Assembly: GCA_036346355.1 (NCBI GenBank)
Contig: CM070570.1
Span: 2,170,001-2,234,000, forward strand
Direction of reading: 5' to 3'
Source: Rhipidocladum racemiflorum
Taxonomy: Eukaryota > Streptophyta > Magnoliopsida > Poales > Poaceae
DNA length: 64,000 nucleotides
Shown: positions 1 to 9,863 of the stretch, in pieces
Numbering within the stretch: the stretch's first letter is position 1
Layout of the letters: the number at the start of each line of letters is the position of its first letter
Notes under the pieces: generated by a model
Database searches by the model: none
Seen by the model: only the letters and a program-made list of their open reading frames with translations
Told to the model about the DNA's origin: nothing
Position numbers and translations under genes: made by a program

Positions 1-891
1 TAGCATGACCGGGGCTTAGAGTAGACACAAGGATAATGATGCTCAAAAGAAATAGAGTTCGCTCCTTTACGATTCAGTGCATAAATATGGATCTCTAAGA
101 AGCAAATATCCCATAAAGGACTGTCATGTGTTGTAAGTCATTTTGAGTTGAAACTTTTGCCATCAAGCTTCTAAGCTACCAAATAGACTTTTGTTGGCAA
201 GTTTCTAAGGTGCCAAAATAGACTTCTTTGAAACATTTGCAATGAACCAAAAAAAAATCGAAATGCAGTTATTGGCATCATGCTCTTCTGCATCATGATG
301 GTGGTAGAGCCATCAATAATCAAAGGGTTGTCTAGCCAAGCACAAGTCTTAATAAACCCATTTTATGAGTTTCTTATCTTCGTTCTTGAGCACCTTACAT
401 TACACCCTAGTTTTACTTTTGCATTTTTGCCACATAGTTCGTGCCTTCGGGGAGTATTTGACCTTTTGTGGCCTGGTCAAAAGCTTTGAAGATTTTGTGC
501 TTTTCTAGCTTATGCAACATGCTCCTTGACCTAATTAGACAAAGAATAAGTGATGATGAAATCCGAATAGTGTCCTGTTCGACCGTCAACCATCGCTATA
601 CTTTTACAATAATGTTAAGAAATCAAATGAGAATTACAGTTCTGAAACATCCCATCCTCTATGTTAAATTGTTGATGCTTATTTTTTCCTCCCAAAAGTT
701 GAAATGTATTTTTTCCTACCAAAAGTTGAAATGATAAGATGCTCCAAGAACCTAATTTATCTTACTCTTTTATCAAGACGTGAAGTTCATTACTGGTTGT
801 ACATTACTATTGTTTCATATTTCAATTCTGGTGGGACCCTATCAAGACCTCGGCTACCTCCCAGGTAGCAAAGTTTAATTTCACATAATTG

Positions 892-1052
892 GCAGGGGCC
901 GCGCGAACGCGTACCCCCGTCTACACAAATTATGACGTCCACTCTCCCACTTGGGGAGATGGTAAGCCAACGCGCCCACCAAGTGCAATGTGAGCCACTG
1001 ACCTAGGCCACGGGTCTTCTTGATCGCCCGTCGACCCCGTCCAGGTAAGTAA
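892..1052 (-). ncRNA. U1 spliceosomal snRNA gene, diverged copy (probable pseudogene)
   Basis: Read on the minus strand, this 161-nt stretch is a plant U1 snRNA. It has the 5'-splice-site recognition sequence ACTTACCTGG, the stem-loop I region, the U1A-type loop CATTGCACTT, and the 3' half with CCCCAAGTGGGAGAGTGG, ATAATTTGTG and GGGGGTACGCGTTCGCG ending in GCCCCTGC. Two changes are suspicious when compared with the copy at 14997. The first transcribed base would be T instead of the conserved A (TTACTTACC against ATACTTACC). The Sm region reads AATTTGTGTAGAC instead of AATTTGTGGTAGA. The splice-site pairing bases and the upstream TATA and USE are intact, so it may still be transcribed. A weakened Sm site would impair snRNP assembly. 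Identification as U1 is firm; pseudogene status is inference. Confidence 0.85.
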
Positions 1053-1079
1053 GGACAAGCGGTAGCCCTGCCTCTGCTC

Positions 1080-1195
1080 TTATACCCAGCTCTCCAGCTC
1101 GGTGCTGCTCGGCCAGGCGAGGTGGTACTAACCCAGGAGACGGACGCGGGAGGGCAGCGCGCTTCAGGAGGTAAGGTGGGCCTCCCAGTTGGGCC
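1080..1195 (-). promoter_or_regulatory. snRNA promoter of left U1 copy (TATA, USE, RGCCCR boxes)
   Basis: On the minus strand TATAA lies at 1080-1084, about 28 bases upstream of the U1 start. A USE-like box GTACCACCTCG (9 of 11 to the plant consensus RTCCCACATCG) lies at 1118-1128. The gap of 33 bases between them is the spacing known for plant RNA polymerase II snRNA genes. Two GGCCCA boxes at 1177-1182 and 1190-1195 match the monocot-specific element RGCCCR. Confidence 0.7.
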
Positions 1196-1653
1196 TCGGG
1201 TTCCCGGTGTGGGCTACTCTCCCTGTCTTTTGCACAAGGCCTCATTCTGACGCCGCTTCAGGAGTTAAGAAGATTGGTCAAATGTGTCTAAGTTGTGAAC
1301 ACCTAAACAGGTGGCCTCTTGGGCTGAAACCGCAATATTGTGTACTTTGATTTCTAATCATCTTCACGTTGAAAGTTTTGTGCAATTGCATCATGCACGG
1401 GAAGACTTGCAGCGTTTCAGGACGTTGCACTCCCAGCCATCAATTCATTAGCCCATACTTCACTATTCGCATTTCGGATTACCAGTGACCGAATAAAGAA
1501 CTCTAGAAAATTTCGTGTTAGCTGCAGCCTTGTGCATTTGTGGTTCGACATCAGACCTTTATATCTAAGTGGGTTTGAAGCAGGTAAATTTATTATGTGA
1601 TTCAGTTATAGATTGCGACATCGTTCGTTTTGGAAACATCTCATGCTCTGAAC

Positions 1654-2520
1654 TGTTAAACAACCTCGCTATCGAATAGTACGGGGTTGCCTAATAGATC
1701 TAAACCGGAGAACAGAGAGAGAGGGAGAGAGACACATATGAGGAGGAACGGCTCTGCTTTATTATTCTGATTACAAGTGTACAATGGGGTGACCCCTGCC
1801 TCCTATTTATAACCTACTGCTATGGTTTCGGGAGAGTACATATGGGCCATATGGGCCGAGTTTCCTAACACTCCCCCTTGGACTCTTCACCGTGAGATGC
1901 ATATGCCTCATCAAAACTTCAGAAAACCCAGTGAGAAAAATACTTAGAGAAAGAATACATAGCATACGTTTGCTGTGTTGCACGGATTGCCTCATCAAAA
2001 ACCTTATGTAAGAAAACTTTAATGAAAAACTTACTAAGAAAAAGAGTACAATCCACCCAAACTTCAATATTAATCTTCTAAATTCACGTTGGGTACTCAA
2101 ACTTCATGTTCGAGATTTATGTAGGACTATGTGAAAATTCTCCCTCTGAAATCTGCACTTCTCTAAGCCTCATCATCCCGATTCCTCTAACGCATCTTTC
2201 AAAGGAAGATGCTGGGAGTGACTTAGTGAATAAATCTGCGAGATTTTCATACGACTTAGTATGCAGTATCTTTATCTCGTTCATCTTATGCATTTAATGG
2301 GCATAAAAGAACTTGGGGTTCATATGCTTCATGAGATTACTTTTCACATATCCCATTTGCACTTGAGCAACACAAGCTGTATTATCTTCATAGATAATAG
2401 TGGGGGTTTGTTCCATGTTCAAACCACATGACTTCTTGATGTGGTGAACCATTCTTCGAAGCCATGCACATTCTCGGGAGGCTTCATACAATGCAATGAT
2501 TTCTGAGTGATTTGTCTAGA
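1654..2520 (-). mobile_element. Truncated Copia-type LTR retrotransposon, minus strand
   Basis: A 217-bp LTR at 1654-1870 starts TGTTAAACAAC and ends TTTCCTAACA. Right beside it the minus strand reads GGTGAAGAGTCCAAGGGGGAG, a polypurine tract, so this is the 3' LTR of a minus-strand element. The RNase H end of pol follows at 2294-2491. Comparison with the uninterrupted right copy at about 22443 places the insertion point within the duplicated block. The rest of the element and its 5' LTR are missing; sequence after about 2520 is unrelated. Confidence 0.75.
2294..2491 (-). pseudogene. Copia pol fragment (RNase H C-terminal part)
   Basis: The minus-strand reading frame encodes about 65 residues with the Copia RNase H signature: SRECAWLRRM, then PTIIYEDNTACVAQVQMGY, then MKHMNPKFFYAH. 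The YEDN acidic motif and the KH..PKFFY tail are those usually seen at the end of grass Copia polyproteins. Everything upstream (gag, protease, integrase, RT) is absent, so this is a relic inside the element at 1654-2520. Confidence 0.8.
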
Positions 2521-2603
2521 ATCCTACCGTTTGGCAAACAATTCGCTTTTATTTTAAGCACAAGCTATCCAAAAGCAAGTCATCCTTTACAAAGCGAAAC
2601 TAC

Positions 2604-2683
2604 CTCAGGATAATAGTCGATGTCTATCTTCTGCACCCGGTGTGCAAACTCCCCGGCAGCCTTAGAGAAATTATTGAACCCCG
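2604..2683 (-). pseudogene. Isolated exon resembling a SEC14-like lipid-transfer protein
   Basis: The minus strand translates as FNNFSKAAGEFAHRVQKIDI followed by DYYPE and then a GT donor (gtagtt). Plant SEC14/CRAL-TRIO phosphatidylinositol-transfer proteins carry a very similar segment (NFSK.AR....R.QKID.DYYPE) that also ends at an exon boundary after YYPE. No other exon is seen nearby and the downstream sequence carries stops. The expected AG acceptor is not clean (gtgcgg). I read it as a captured or leftover single exon. The match is from memory of the family and needs a search. Confidence 0.5.
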
Positions 2684-2742
2684 CACATAAGAAACAAATA
2701 GAAAAAATAACAATCAACAAAACGTACAAAAATAACAATCAG

Positions 2743-4480
2743 CGTATAGCGTATGCTAAGAACCTCTTTGGTTGATACCTAACATTGTCACAACTAATCT
2801 TAGTCAGGTGTAGCTTATGATACTTTTGTGATAACAAAATTCAGCACCACAGGTGTGGCAAACTTAGCAAAATGTTAGAAGTCTATGAAGTTTGAGCTAT
2901 GGGGCGAAGATAGTGTGGTAAACTATAATAGTAGCAACAAATCAAACATCCAACTAAGAAGCTATGGTGCATCTAAGGTTAAACTTGGCAGCCTTAATAT
3001 GCAAACAAAACAGAGCCTAAATCCATAGATGTAGGATGTAGCCCCTAAGGAGCTGCGAGCCGCACGCTTTTTTTTTCCGCCTTGTTTTGTGTCGAGGTAG
3101 GTTTCCATTTCTCGAATCAAACTTTGTCGATATTGCATACCAAGTTTACATGTGAATCCCAAATTTTTCCTCCTGTCACACAGAGAATAGTCAATCTCTA
3201 ACCAAATATCCTGTTCAAGGTGGCAGCTAACGAACGCTGCCTTGCGCTAGCCTCGGAGTTCACCACCGGCACTCTGCTTCAGAAATAGGCATCTGCATCA
3301 ACAGCGGCAGCAGTAATGATATTAGCCAGGTTTTCAAACTGTTCGCACACCAAGCTTGATGATATTTTGTATTGCGAATACCTTCTAGGATTGCATCTTA
3401 CATCACGTTCTTGTACGCCCGATCGCATGCTGATGATGCTCTCGGATGCGTATCTTGCATGAGGTACGTATTACATTCTGACCAGGAATCAAGTCATAAA
3501 AATGTCACTGCTATTATGCAAGTATTCGCAACATAAAGAAGGGAATATCTATATACATGCAATTGCTGAATTAATTAGACAACGTTTATATTCAGTCTCT
3601 GAGTTTTGGTGAATGGTGATTGCGAGTAAAATCAGATGAAAACGGAAATAAGTTGTTGTTTCTGGAAAACATACATGTCTGGGCATGCCGTCTGGTTCTT
3701 GCTGCATTCTTCCCACCCATGCACTTGCCCTGGCCACTCCCTGCAACGTGGAGGGCTCAATTATTCAGTTCTCGTATCAAACAGCAAGTAGATCGAGCTG
3801 ATGAAACAGCAAGTAGACCATAAGAAAATTCAATCACAATTTCACACCGTTATATTCTTTGTCAGTGCGTCAACAAATTCAGCTACACCTTCGCCATAGA
3901 AATCGTCTTCTGCTGTCTCGATGATATTCGCATCCCAAACCTGAAAATGGTACAGAAAATAACTTTCGACGTTATGCTTTGTCAGAATCATAACAGTGCT
4001 TAGTCTGAACATTAAGCTTACATGGTGGAGAACGGTCTTCCTTGTGTACCAGTGGACATCAATGGTGTTCCCTCCTTTATCAGAGGTAAACCCCACATGA
4101 AGTGGCTACAGCCACCGCAATCAATGGTGTACAAACAATTAGTTATCAGCTAAAGTTGTAGACTAGCACAGCAGAAACACTTAATTAATCAGGACTGCTG
4201 ATTAATTTTGCACCTGGTGGATGTCCCCCATGAAGTGTGAAAGGAACAGAAGTGCTTGTGTCAGGTTATCTGTACTCGATAGAATCTAACTATCAGTAGG
4301 GGTAACAATGCAACTATCGCATGCAATTGTTGAGAAGTTTGTAGGATCAAAATAGTACATTGAGCAGTAGAAGATCTTCCGTAGGTTAGGAGCTGAGAGG
4401 TGTAGTTGTTGATGGCGCCGGCAACGCACCGGCCCTTGACGCCATCCTCGTCCTTGCAGTCTCCTGGCAAAAAAGAGATG
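2743..4480. repeat. Duplication unit A (nuclease block, direct repeat of 6146-9385)
   Basis: From cagcgtatagcgtatgctaa at 2743 this segment matches 6146 onward at high identity. The match continues through the nuclease 3' exons up to about 4480, where it breaks just upstream of exon 3. Unit B contains a LINE insertion that A lacks. A keeps about 38 bases (after gcaaacttag at about 2871) that are missing in B at the LINE position. Confidence 0.85.
3198..4463 (-). pseudogene. S1/P1-type nuclease pseudogene (copy A, 5' truncated)
   Basis: This is the 3' two-thirds of a secreted Zn-dependent plant nuclease, paralogous to the gene at 8103-9827. Exon equivalents on the minus strand are 4359-4463, 4214-4269, 4022-4105, 3848-3940, then damaged exons 7-9 ending at TAG 3198-3200. 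The first two exons, with the signal peptide and N-terminal Trp/His zinc ligands, are missing: similarity to copy B stops at about 4480. The exon 7 equivalent has a 2-base deletion (GGAGTGGCC against GGAGAGTGGTC). The exon 8 equivalent has a 2-base loss and a premature TAA in what should be NVTED. The exon 9 equivalent has further indels. The middle exons still read SHFMGDIHQ, GGNTIDVHWYTRKTVLHH and VWDANIIETAEDDFY. A functional nuclease cannot come from this copy. Confidence 0.9.
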
Positions 4481-4489
4481 GCACACAAC

Positions 4490-5140
4490 ATGCAGGAGAG
4501 ATATAAAATCACTACATTACTATAGCGTTGTTAAATTTAGCATTGCTTAAATTAGCGTTGTTCAATTTACGGTAGTGATTTTACATGTTAGTAGTGATCT
4601 ACAAATTTAGGGTAGCGATATTACACGTGCGCTGTAATATTGTACTATCGATAGCGAGATACTTAATTGCCGTTGTTCAATTTACGGTAGTAATTTTACA
4701 TGTTAGTAGTGGTCTAAAAATTTATTTTGTCTATGTCATCGCAGTAATGTCGGATCCAGTGAAATTTAGGGTATATTATGGCGATGGTGAAATGAAGACT
4801 GGGCAGAATGGTGTTGATTTAGGCAGCTTTCTGATCACCATGGTTGAGCCCTCGTATCCCGATAGTATTAGCATTAGTTATATAAAGCTTTGGTTAACCC
4901 AATATTTTTTCCTGAATCCAAGTGTTTACTCTGTTACCATTCAAATTTTATTCACGCGTAGTAAGGGGGACCTAGCTATATGGGAGTTGAAGAAAGTAGA
5001 TCGAACATACTTGTGGCAGCAATGGTTAAAGTGATGCAAGAGATCTCGCCTTGAATGTGTGATGCTGGTGAAGGCTTGCCCTAGAGAAGAGGTGGATATT
5101 ACTGGTGTGAGCGAGAGCAGCACATCGGCTACAGCTGATT
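4490..5140 (+). mobile_element. Mutator-like (MULE) remnant
   Basis: The sequence just past the break of the nuclease pseudogene has repeated blocks (gttgttcaatttacggtagt at about 4556 and 4672; ttttacatgttagtagtg twice). They lead into an ORF at 4747-5034 of the type found at the N-terminus of grass MULE transposases. The element may have caused the truncation of the nuclease copy. No terminal inverted repeat or target duplication could be identified. Confidence 0.4.
4747..5034 (+). pseudogene. MULE transposase N-terminal fragment
   Basis: A 95-residue frame starts MSDPVKFRVYYGDGEMKTG and ends VDRTYLWQQWLK. Grass MULE-type transposases commonly begin with this kind of domain (a short beta-rich N-terminus with YYGGGE and WELK.VD...W motifs). 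The frame stops right after it and no zinc finger, MULE catalytic or SWIM domain follows, so it is a fragment. Recognition is from memory and moderately sure. Confidence 0.45.
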
Positions 5141-5149
5141 TGTTCCTAA

Positions 5150-6100
5150 TTTCTTTTTTATTTTGATATTCATATCAAAATCAAATTGCTAATTTTCTTT
5201 TATTTTTTACTTTTAATTTTAGCTTTTTATTGTACTGGACTCTTTCAGTTTTTTAGATTGGAATTTGCATGAAATTGCTAATTTTGTTTTATTGATTACT
5301 TTTCATTTCAGTTATTTACTGTACTAGACTCTTTCTTTTAATTGTATGGAACTCAAATTTCTGTTTTTTATTTTTTATTCAGTATTTTATTTTTTTAGGT
5401 TGGAATTCGTATACAAATCAAACTACTAATTTTTATTTAAAATTTTTATTTTATTTTGATGTTCATATGGAAATTAGATTACTAATTATATTTTTATTTT
5501 TTTGATTTTTTTTGTTTTTATTGTACTTTATATGAACTCTTTCTTTTAATCGTATGGAAATTAAATTTATAATTTTATTTTATTTTTATTCAGAATTTTA
5601 GCTATTTTTGTGTTGTAAATGACACGATCGCTTTCTCTTAATCTAGATCATTATAATATAGACCCACTACGATCAACAATGCAGACCCTTCTTTTTTCCT
5701 CTGATTAATGTGAGAATTTCTAGCCATGAGAGTGAATGTTTATGTTGGAATTCATATATAGATCCAACTACTAATTTTCATTTAATTTTTATTTAGAATT
5801 TTAGTTTTATGTTGATGTTTGTATGGAAACCATTACTATTTATCTTTTATTTTTTTTAATTTTTTGTTTTTTATTGTACTTTACATGGACTCTTTCTTTT
5901 AATAGTTTGGAAATCAATTCTCTAATTTTATTTTATTTTTATTTTAAATTTTAGTTAATTATGTATTGTACATGATACAAACTTTTTCTTTTAATCTTGA
6001 CCGCTATAATCTGAACCCACCATGATCAGTGGTGTAGAAATTTTTTTCTTTGATTAATATAGTAATTTCTAGCCTTGAGAGCGAACGCGGCGACTTCTTT
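5150..6100. repeat. AT-rich degenerate tandem repeat between the nuclease copies
   Basis: No gene is seen. Units containing ttattgtactt.acatg, gactctttcttttaat and .tatggaaatcaa recur at about 5227, 5314, 5518, 5871 and 5956. A longer unit of about 346 bp is visible: gattaatgtgagaatttctagccatgagagtg at 5706 resembles gattaatatagtaatttctagccttgagagcg at 6052. This looks like decayed tandem duplication within transposon-derived DNA. Confidence 0.6.
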
Positions 6101-6274
6101 TACCTCTACTCCAATAATAAAATATATTTCACCCAGCCCAAGATTCAGCGTATAGCGTATGCTAAGGACCTCTTTGGTTGATGCCTAACATTGTCACAGC
6201 TAATCTTAGTCAGGTGTAGCTTATCATACTTTTGTGACAACAAAATTCGGTACCACAGGTGTAGCAAACTTAGT

Positions 6275-7598
6275 CAACGGGACCATTTCTTGTTTCCCGA
6301 TGCAGTATCTCGGCCTACCTCTTACTGTGGGACGGTTACGCCGAGTTCACCTGCAACACATTCAAGACAAAGTGGCACGGCGACTGGCAAGCTGGCAAGC
6401 ACACCATTTCACCATGGGAGGACGGCTGACACTGGTCAAATCGGTGCTATCCTCAATTCCAATCTACCTCCTGACAGCGATCAAGGCGCCCAAAAAATTC
6501 ATTGCTGATCTGGATAAGTTAAGGAGAAAGTTTTTCTGGGCAGGGAATGACGAGTGCAGTGGAAGTAAATGCAAAGTGGGATGGAAAATTGTTTGTCGAC
6601 CTTTTGATCTAGGAGGGTTAAGTATTCTGGACTTGCATACGTTCTCCAGAGCACTGCGACTCCGATGGCTTTGGCTAAAGTGGACATCTCCAGAAAGACC
6701 CTGGAGGGGAATGCAGACACCCTGCGACCCAATTGATCACATGTTGTTCTATGCAGCCACGAAAATCACAGTCGGCAATGGCCAAAAAGCGACCTTCTGG
6801 ACTTCCAGATGGATGCATGGAAAAGCGCCAGCTCAACTGGTGCCAGATCTCTACAAACACTCCAAACGAAAGACTAGGTCTGTGGCAAATGCTCTGCAAG
6901 ATAACAACTGGATCCGCGACATCCACCACAATCTCTCTGTACAGCTAATCTCTGAGTTTGTACAATTGTGGATGGAACTTCAACTAGTAACTTTGGCACC
7001 GCACATTGAAGATGAGATAATATGGACACAAACATCCAGCGGAGAATACACGGCTGCTTCGGCTTACCGCTTGCAATTTGCAGGTAGCTTGTTTAAATCG
7101 CACAACACGACAATTTGGTCAGCTTGGGCTCCGTTGAGTTGCAAAATCTTCTTCTGGCTTGTGCAGCAAAACCGGCTTTGGACAGCACAACGCCTTCAGA
7201 TACGAGGGTGGCCAAACCAGTATTTTTGCCAAATGTGCTATCGAAGTTTGGAAACGGATTTTTATCTTTTCGTAGACTGCCCCCAATTCCGAGAGTTTTG
7301 GGTTCACATCGCGAATTGGACACGCCTACCTTCGCTCAAGCCAGAACATTGGGAGCCGTCGTCTAGTTTAGAACAGTGGACTTCACAACACGTCGATAAC
7401 CACTCAGATTGCAAAAAGGGAGTTCAAAGCCTGATCATCCTTATTTGCTGGCATTGGTGGAAAGAGCGAAACAATAGAATTTTTCGCTGCACTTCGAAAT
7501 CAAATGACGAATTGCTTCAAGAAGTTAAGGATCAGGCCTCTTGCTGGGCCCTTGCTGGAGCACGAGGAATTAAAAAGTTGTTGCATCGTCTAGTGTAA
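6275..7598 (+). pseudogene. LINE ORF2 C-terminal fragment (RT thumb and zf-RVT)
   Basis: The open frame gives about 440 residues up to the TAA ending at 7598. It holds the plant non-LTR signatures YLGLPLTVGRL, ASWQAHHFTMGGRLTLVKSV, KFFWAGND, GWKIVCRPFDLGGLSILDL and a zf-RVT region (WSAWAPLSCKIFFWLVQQNR, CQMCYRSLETDFYLFVDCP). The endonuclease and RT palm (YADD-type motif) are missing because of 5' truncation. The first codons of the frame (before LVNG) come from host DNA. It is still open from end to end, which suggests a fairly young insertion. Confidence 0.85.
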
Positions 7599-7785
7599 CG
7601 CAAGCTTTAGCTTTTTTGTTTTTTGTTTTTGTTTTTGTTTTTTTGTTTTTGTTTTTTTGTTTTTTTCTTTCTATTTTCCTCTTTCCGTTTTCGTCTCCCT
7701 AGTGTTCCCTTAGTGCAGTTTTCTGCACTCTGTACTCGAACTTTCCCTTCTTAATATGAGCTTCGGCTTTTCAAAAAAAAAAAAA
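6275..7785 (+). mobile_element. 5'-truncated L1-type LINE with poly(A)
   Basis: A LINE 3' end interrupts unit B. It starts within the C-terminal reverse transcriptase region, continues through a zf-RVT domain, then a T/G-rich 3' UTR (gtttttgtttttttg runs at 7618-7667), and ends in a poly(A) run at about 7773-7785. Unit A gives the target sequence: about 38 host bases present in A after position 2871 are missing here, so insertion went with a small target deletion. No clear target duplication is visible. Confidence 0.8.
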
Positions 7786-8102
7786 TAGAACGAAGATAGT
7801 GCGGTAAACCATAATAGTAGCAACAAATCAAACATCCAACTAAAAAGCTATGGTGCACCTAAGGTTAAACGTGGCAGCCTTAATGTGCAAACAAAACAGA
7901 GCCTAAATCCATAGATGTAGGATGTAGCCCCTATGGAGCTGCGAGCCACACGTTTTTTTTTTTTCAGCCTTGTTTTGTGTCAGGTAGGTCTACATTTCTT
8001 GAATCAAACTTTGTCGATACTGCATGCCAAGTTTACATGTGAATCACAATTTTTTCCTCACTGTCACATAGAGAATAGTCAATCTGTGGCTCTGTGCCAT
8101 CT

Positions 8103-9827
8103 CTAACCAAATATCCTGTTCAAGGTGGCAGCTAACCGAACGCTACCTTGCGCTAGCCTTAGGTTCACCACCGGCACTCTGCTCAGGAAATAGGCATCTG
8201 CATCAACAGCAGCAGCAGTAATGATATTAGCAGGTTTTCAAACTGTTCGCACACCAAGCTTGATGATATTTTGTATTCTTAATACCTTCTAGGATTGCAT
8301 CTTCTGTCACGTTCTTGTACGCCCAGTCGCATGCTGCAGTGATGCTCTCGGATGCGTATCTTGCAGTAGATTCATACGTATTACAGCCAGGAATCAAGTC
8401 ATAAAAATGTCACTACTATTGTGCAAGTATTCGCAACATAAAGAAGGGAATATCTATATATGCAACTGCTGAATTAATTAGACAACGTTTATATTCAGCC
8501 TCTGAGTTTTGGTGAATGTTGATTGCAAGTAAAATCAAATGAAAACGGAAATAAGTTGTTGTTTCTGGAAAACATACATGTCTGGGCATGCCGTCTGGTT
8601 CTTGCTGCATTCTTCCCACCCATGCACTTGCCCTGACCACTCTCCCTGCAACGTGGAGGGCTCAATTATTCAGTTCTCATATCAAACAGCAAGTAGATCG
8701 AGCTGATGAACCAGCTAGAGCATAAGAAAAATTCATCACAATTTCACACCGTTATATTCTTTGTCAGTGCGTCAACAAATTCAGGTACACCTTCGCCATA
8801 GAAATCATCTTCTGCTGTCTCGATGATATTCGCATCCCAAACCTGAAAATGGTACAGAAAATAACTTTCGACGTTATGCTTTGTCAGAATCATAACAGCG
8901 CTTAGTCTGAACATTAAGCTTGCTTACATGGTGGAGAACGGTCTTCCTTGTGTACCAGTGGACATCAATGGTGTTCCCTCCTTTATCAGAGGTAAACCCC
9001 ACATGAAGTGGCTACAGCCACCGCAATCAATGGTGTACAAACAATTAGTCATCAGCTAAAGTTGTAGACTAGCACAGCAGAAACACTTAATCAGGACTGC
9101 TGATTAATTCTGTACCTGGTGGATGTCCCCCATGAAGTGTGAAAGGAACAAAAGTGCTTGTGTCAGGTTATCTGTGCTCGATAGAATCTTACTATCAGTA
9201 TGGCTAACAATGCAACTATCGCATGCAATTGTCGAGAAGTTTGTAGGATCAAAATAGTACATTGAGCAGTAGAAGACCTTCCGTAGTTTAGGAGCTGAGA
9301 GGTGTAGTTGTTGATGGCGCCGGCAACGCACCGGCCCTTGACGCCATCCTCGTCCTTGCAGTCTCCTGGCAAAAAAGAGAAGGCGCATGTCGGTTTCAGT
9401 CGATCGAAGTGTACTAGTGCGAGAGACACCGTGCTTACTGTCGTAGCTGTAATTGCAGAGGCCATCCGGGGTGTCGATGTAGTGGAGCGGCGACGACCAG
9501 CGGTACCTGAACTTGACGTCGTCGGCCCAGGAGCAGAGGCTGCTCAGGTTGTTGCCGGCGTAGGAAGGCAGCAGGTCCTTGACCGCCGCCGCGGCTGCGT
9601 CACTCAGACGGCCCTGGACATTTACGAACACACAGTGTGCGTAAGAAGTGCAGATCGAACACATAGGCAGATAAATACAGCGGAGACAGATCGAAGAAAT
9701 GGGCATGCGTGACTGCCTGTGCGATTTGGCAGATGATGAGATGGCCATGGACTCCCCAGCCGTAGGACAGCGCAGGGAGCGCAGAGAAGACGAGAAGCAG
9801 CAGAGGCACTGTGGTCTGCCGCTGCAT
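8103..9827 (-). CDS. S1/P1-type endonuclease, copy B (ENDO/BFN1-like)
   Basis: Secreted Zn-dependent nuclease that cuts single-stranded DNA and RNA; plant relatives act in senescence and cell death. Exons (minus): 9717-9827, 9439-9613, 9261-9365, 9116-9171, 8928-9011, 8750-8842, 8578-8645, 8286-8359, 8103-8197 with TAG 8103-8105. The joined frame is open, 286 residues. Residues 1-23 are a signal peptide (VPLLLLVFSALPALSYG) followed directly by the mature N-terminal Trp of WGVHGH. All nine usual zinc ligands are visible: Trp and His in WGVHGH, Asp in SWADD, His in SSPLHY, His/Asp/His in SHFMGDIHQPLHVG, and His/Asp in LHHVWD. An in-frame upstream ATG at 9861-9863 would add 12 residues. Oddity: intron 1 has a GC donor (CAG|GCAGTC); a GT three bases downstream would add one Ala in frame. 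It has one more intron than the paralogue at 27352. The LINE lies downstream. Confidence 0.85.
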
Positions 9828-9863
9828 TCTGAAGATGGAGACGACGGAGGAGAACACAGGCAT

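Larger units (their letters stand above)
1..1653. repeat. Segmental duplication, left copy (U1-bearing block)
   Basis: This block reappears in direct orientation between 13421 and 22443. The first bases (tagcatgaccggggcttaga) recur at 13421, the U1 gene at 14997, the stretch at 1205-1430 at 17185-17395, and 1430-1653 at 22200-22443. The left copy lacks the insertions that split the right copy, so it acts as an empty-site reference. Apart from the U1 gene I see no gene in it. It is cut on the right by a Copia LTR at 1654. Its true left end lies outside the window. Confidence 0.85.
6146..9385. repeat. Duplication unit B (nuclease block, contains a LINE)
   Basis: Matches unit A (2743-4480) in the same orientation on both sides of the LINE insertion: 6146-6274 matches 2743-2871, and 7787-9380 matches 2908-4480. 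Beyond about 9385 unit B continues into nuclease exons 1 and 2, which A lacks. B therefore preserves the older, complete arrangement. Confidence 0.85.

Noticed and set aside
1003..1245. An 80-residue open frame across the left U1 gene and promoter (and a similar one at 15108-15371)
   Set aside because: The sequence is explained in full by the U1 snRNA and its promoter; the frame is an accident of GC-rich RNA sequence.
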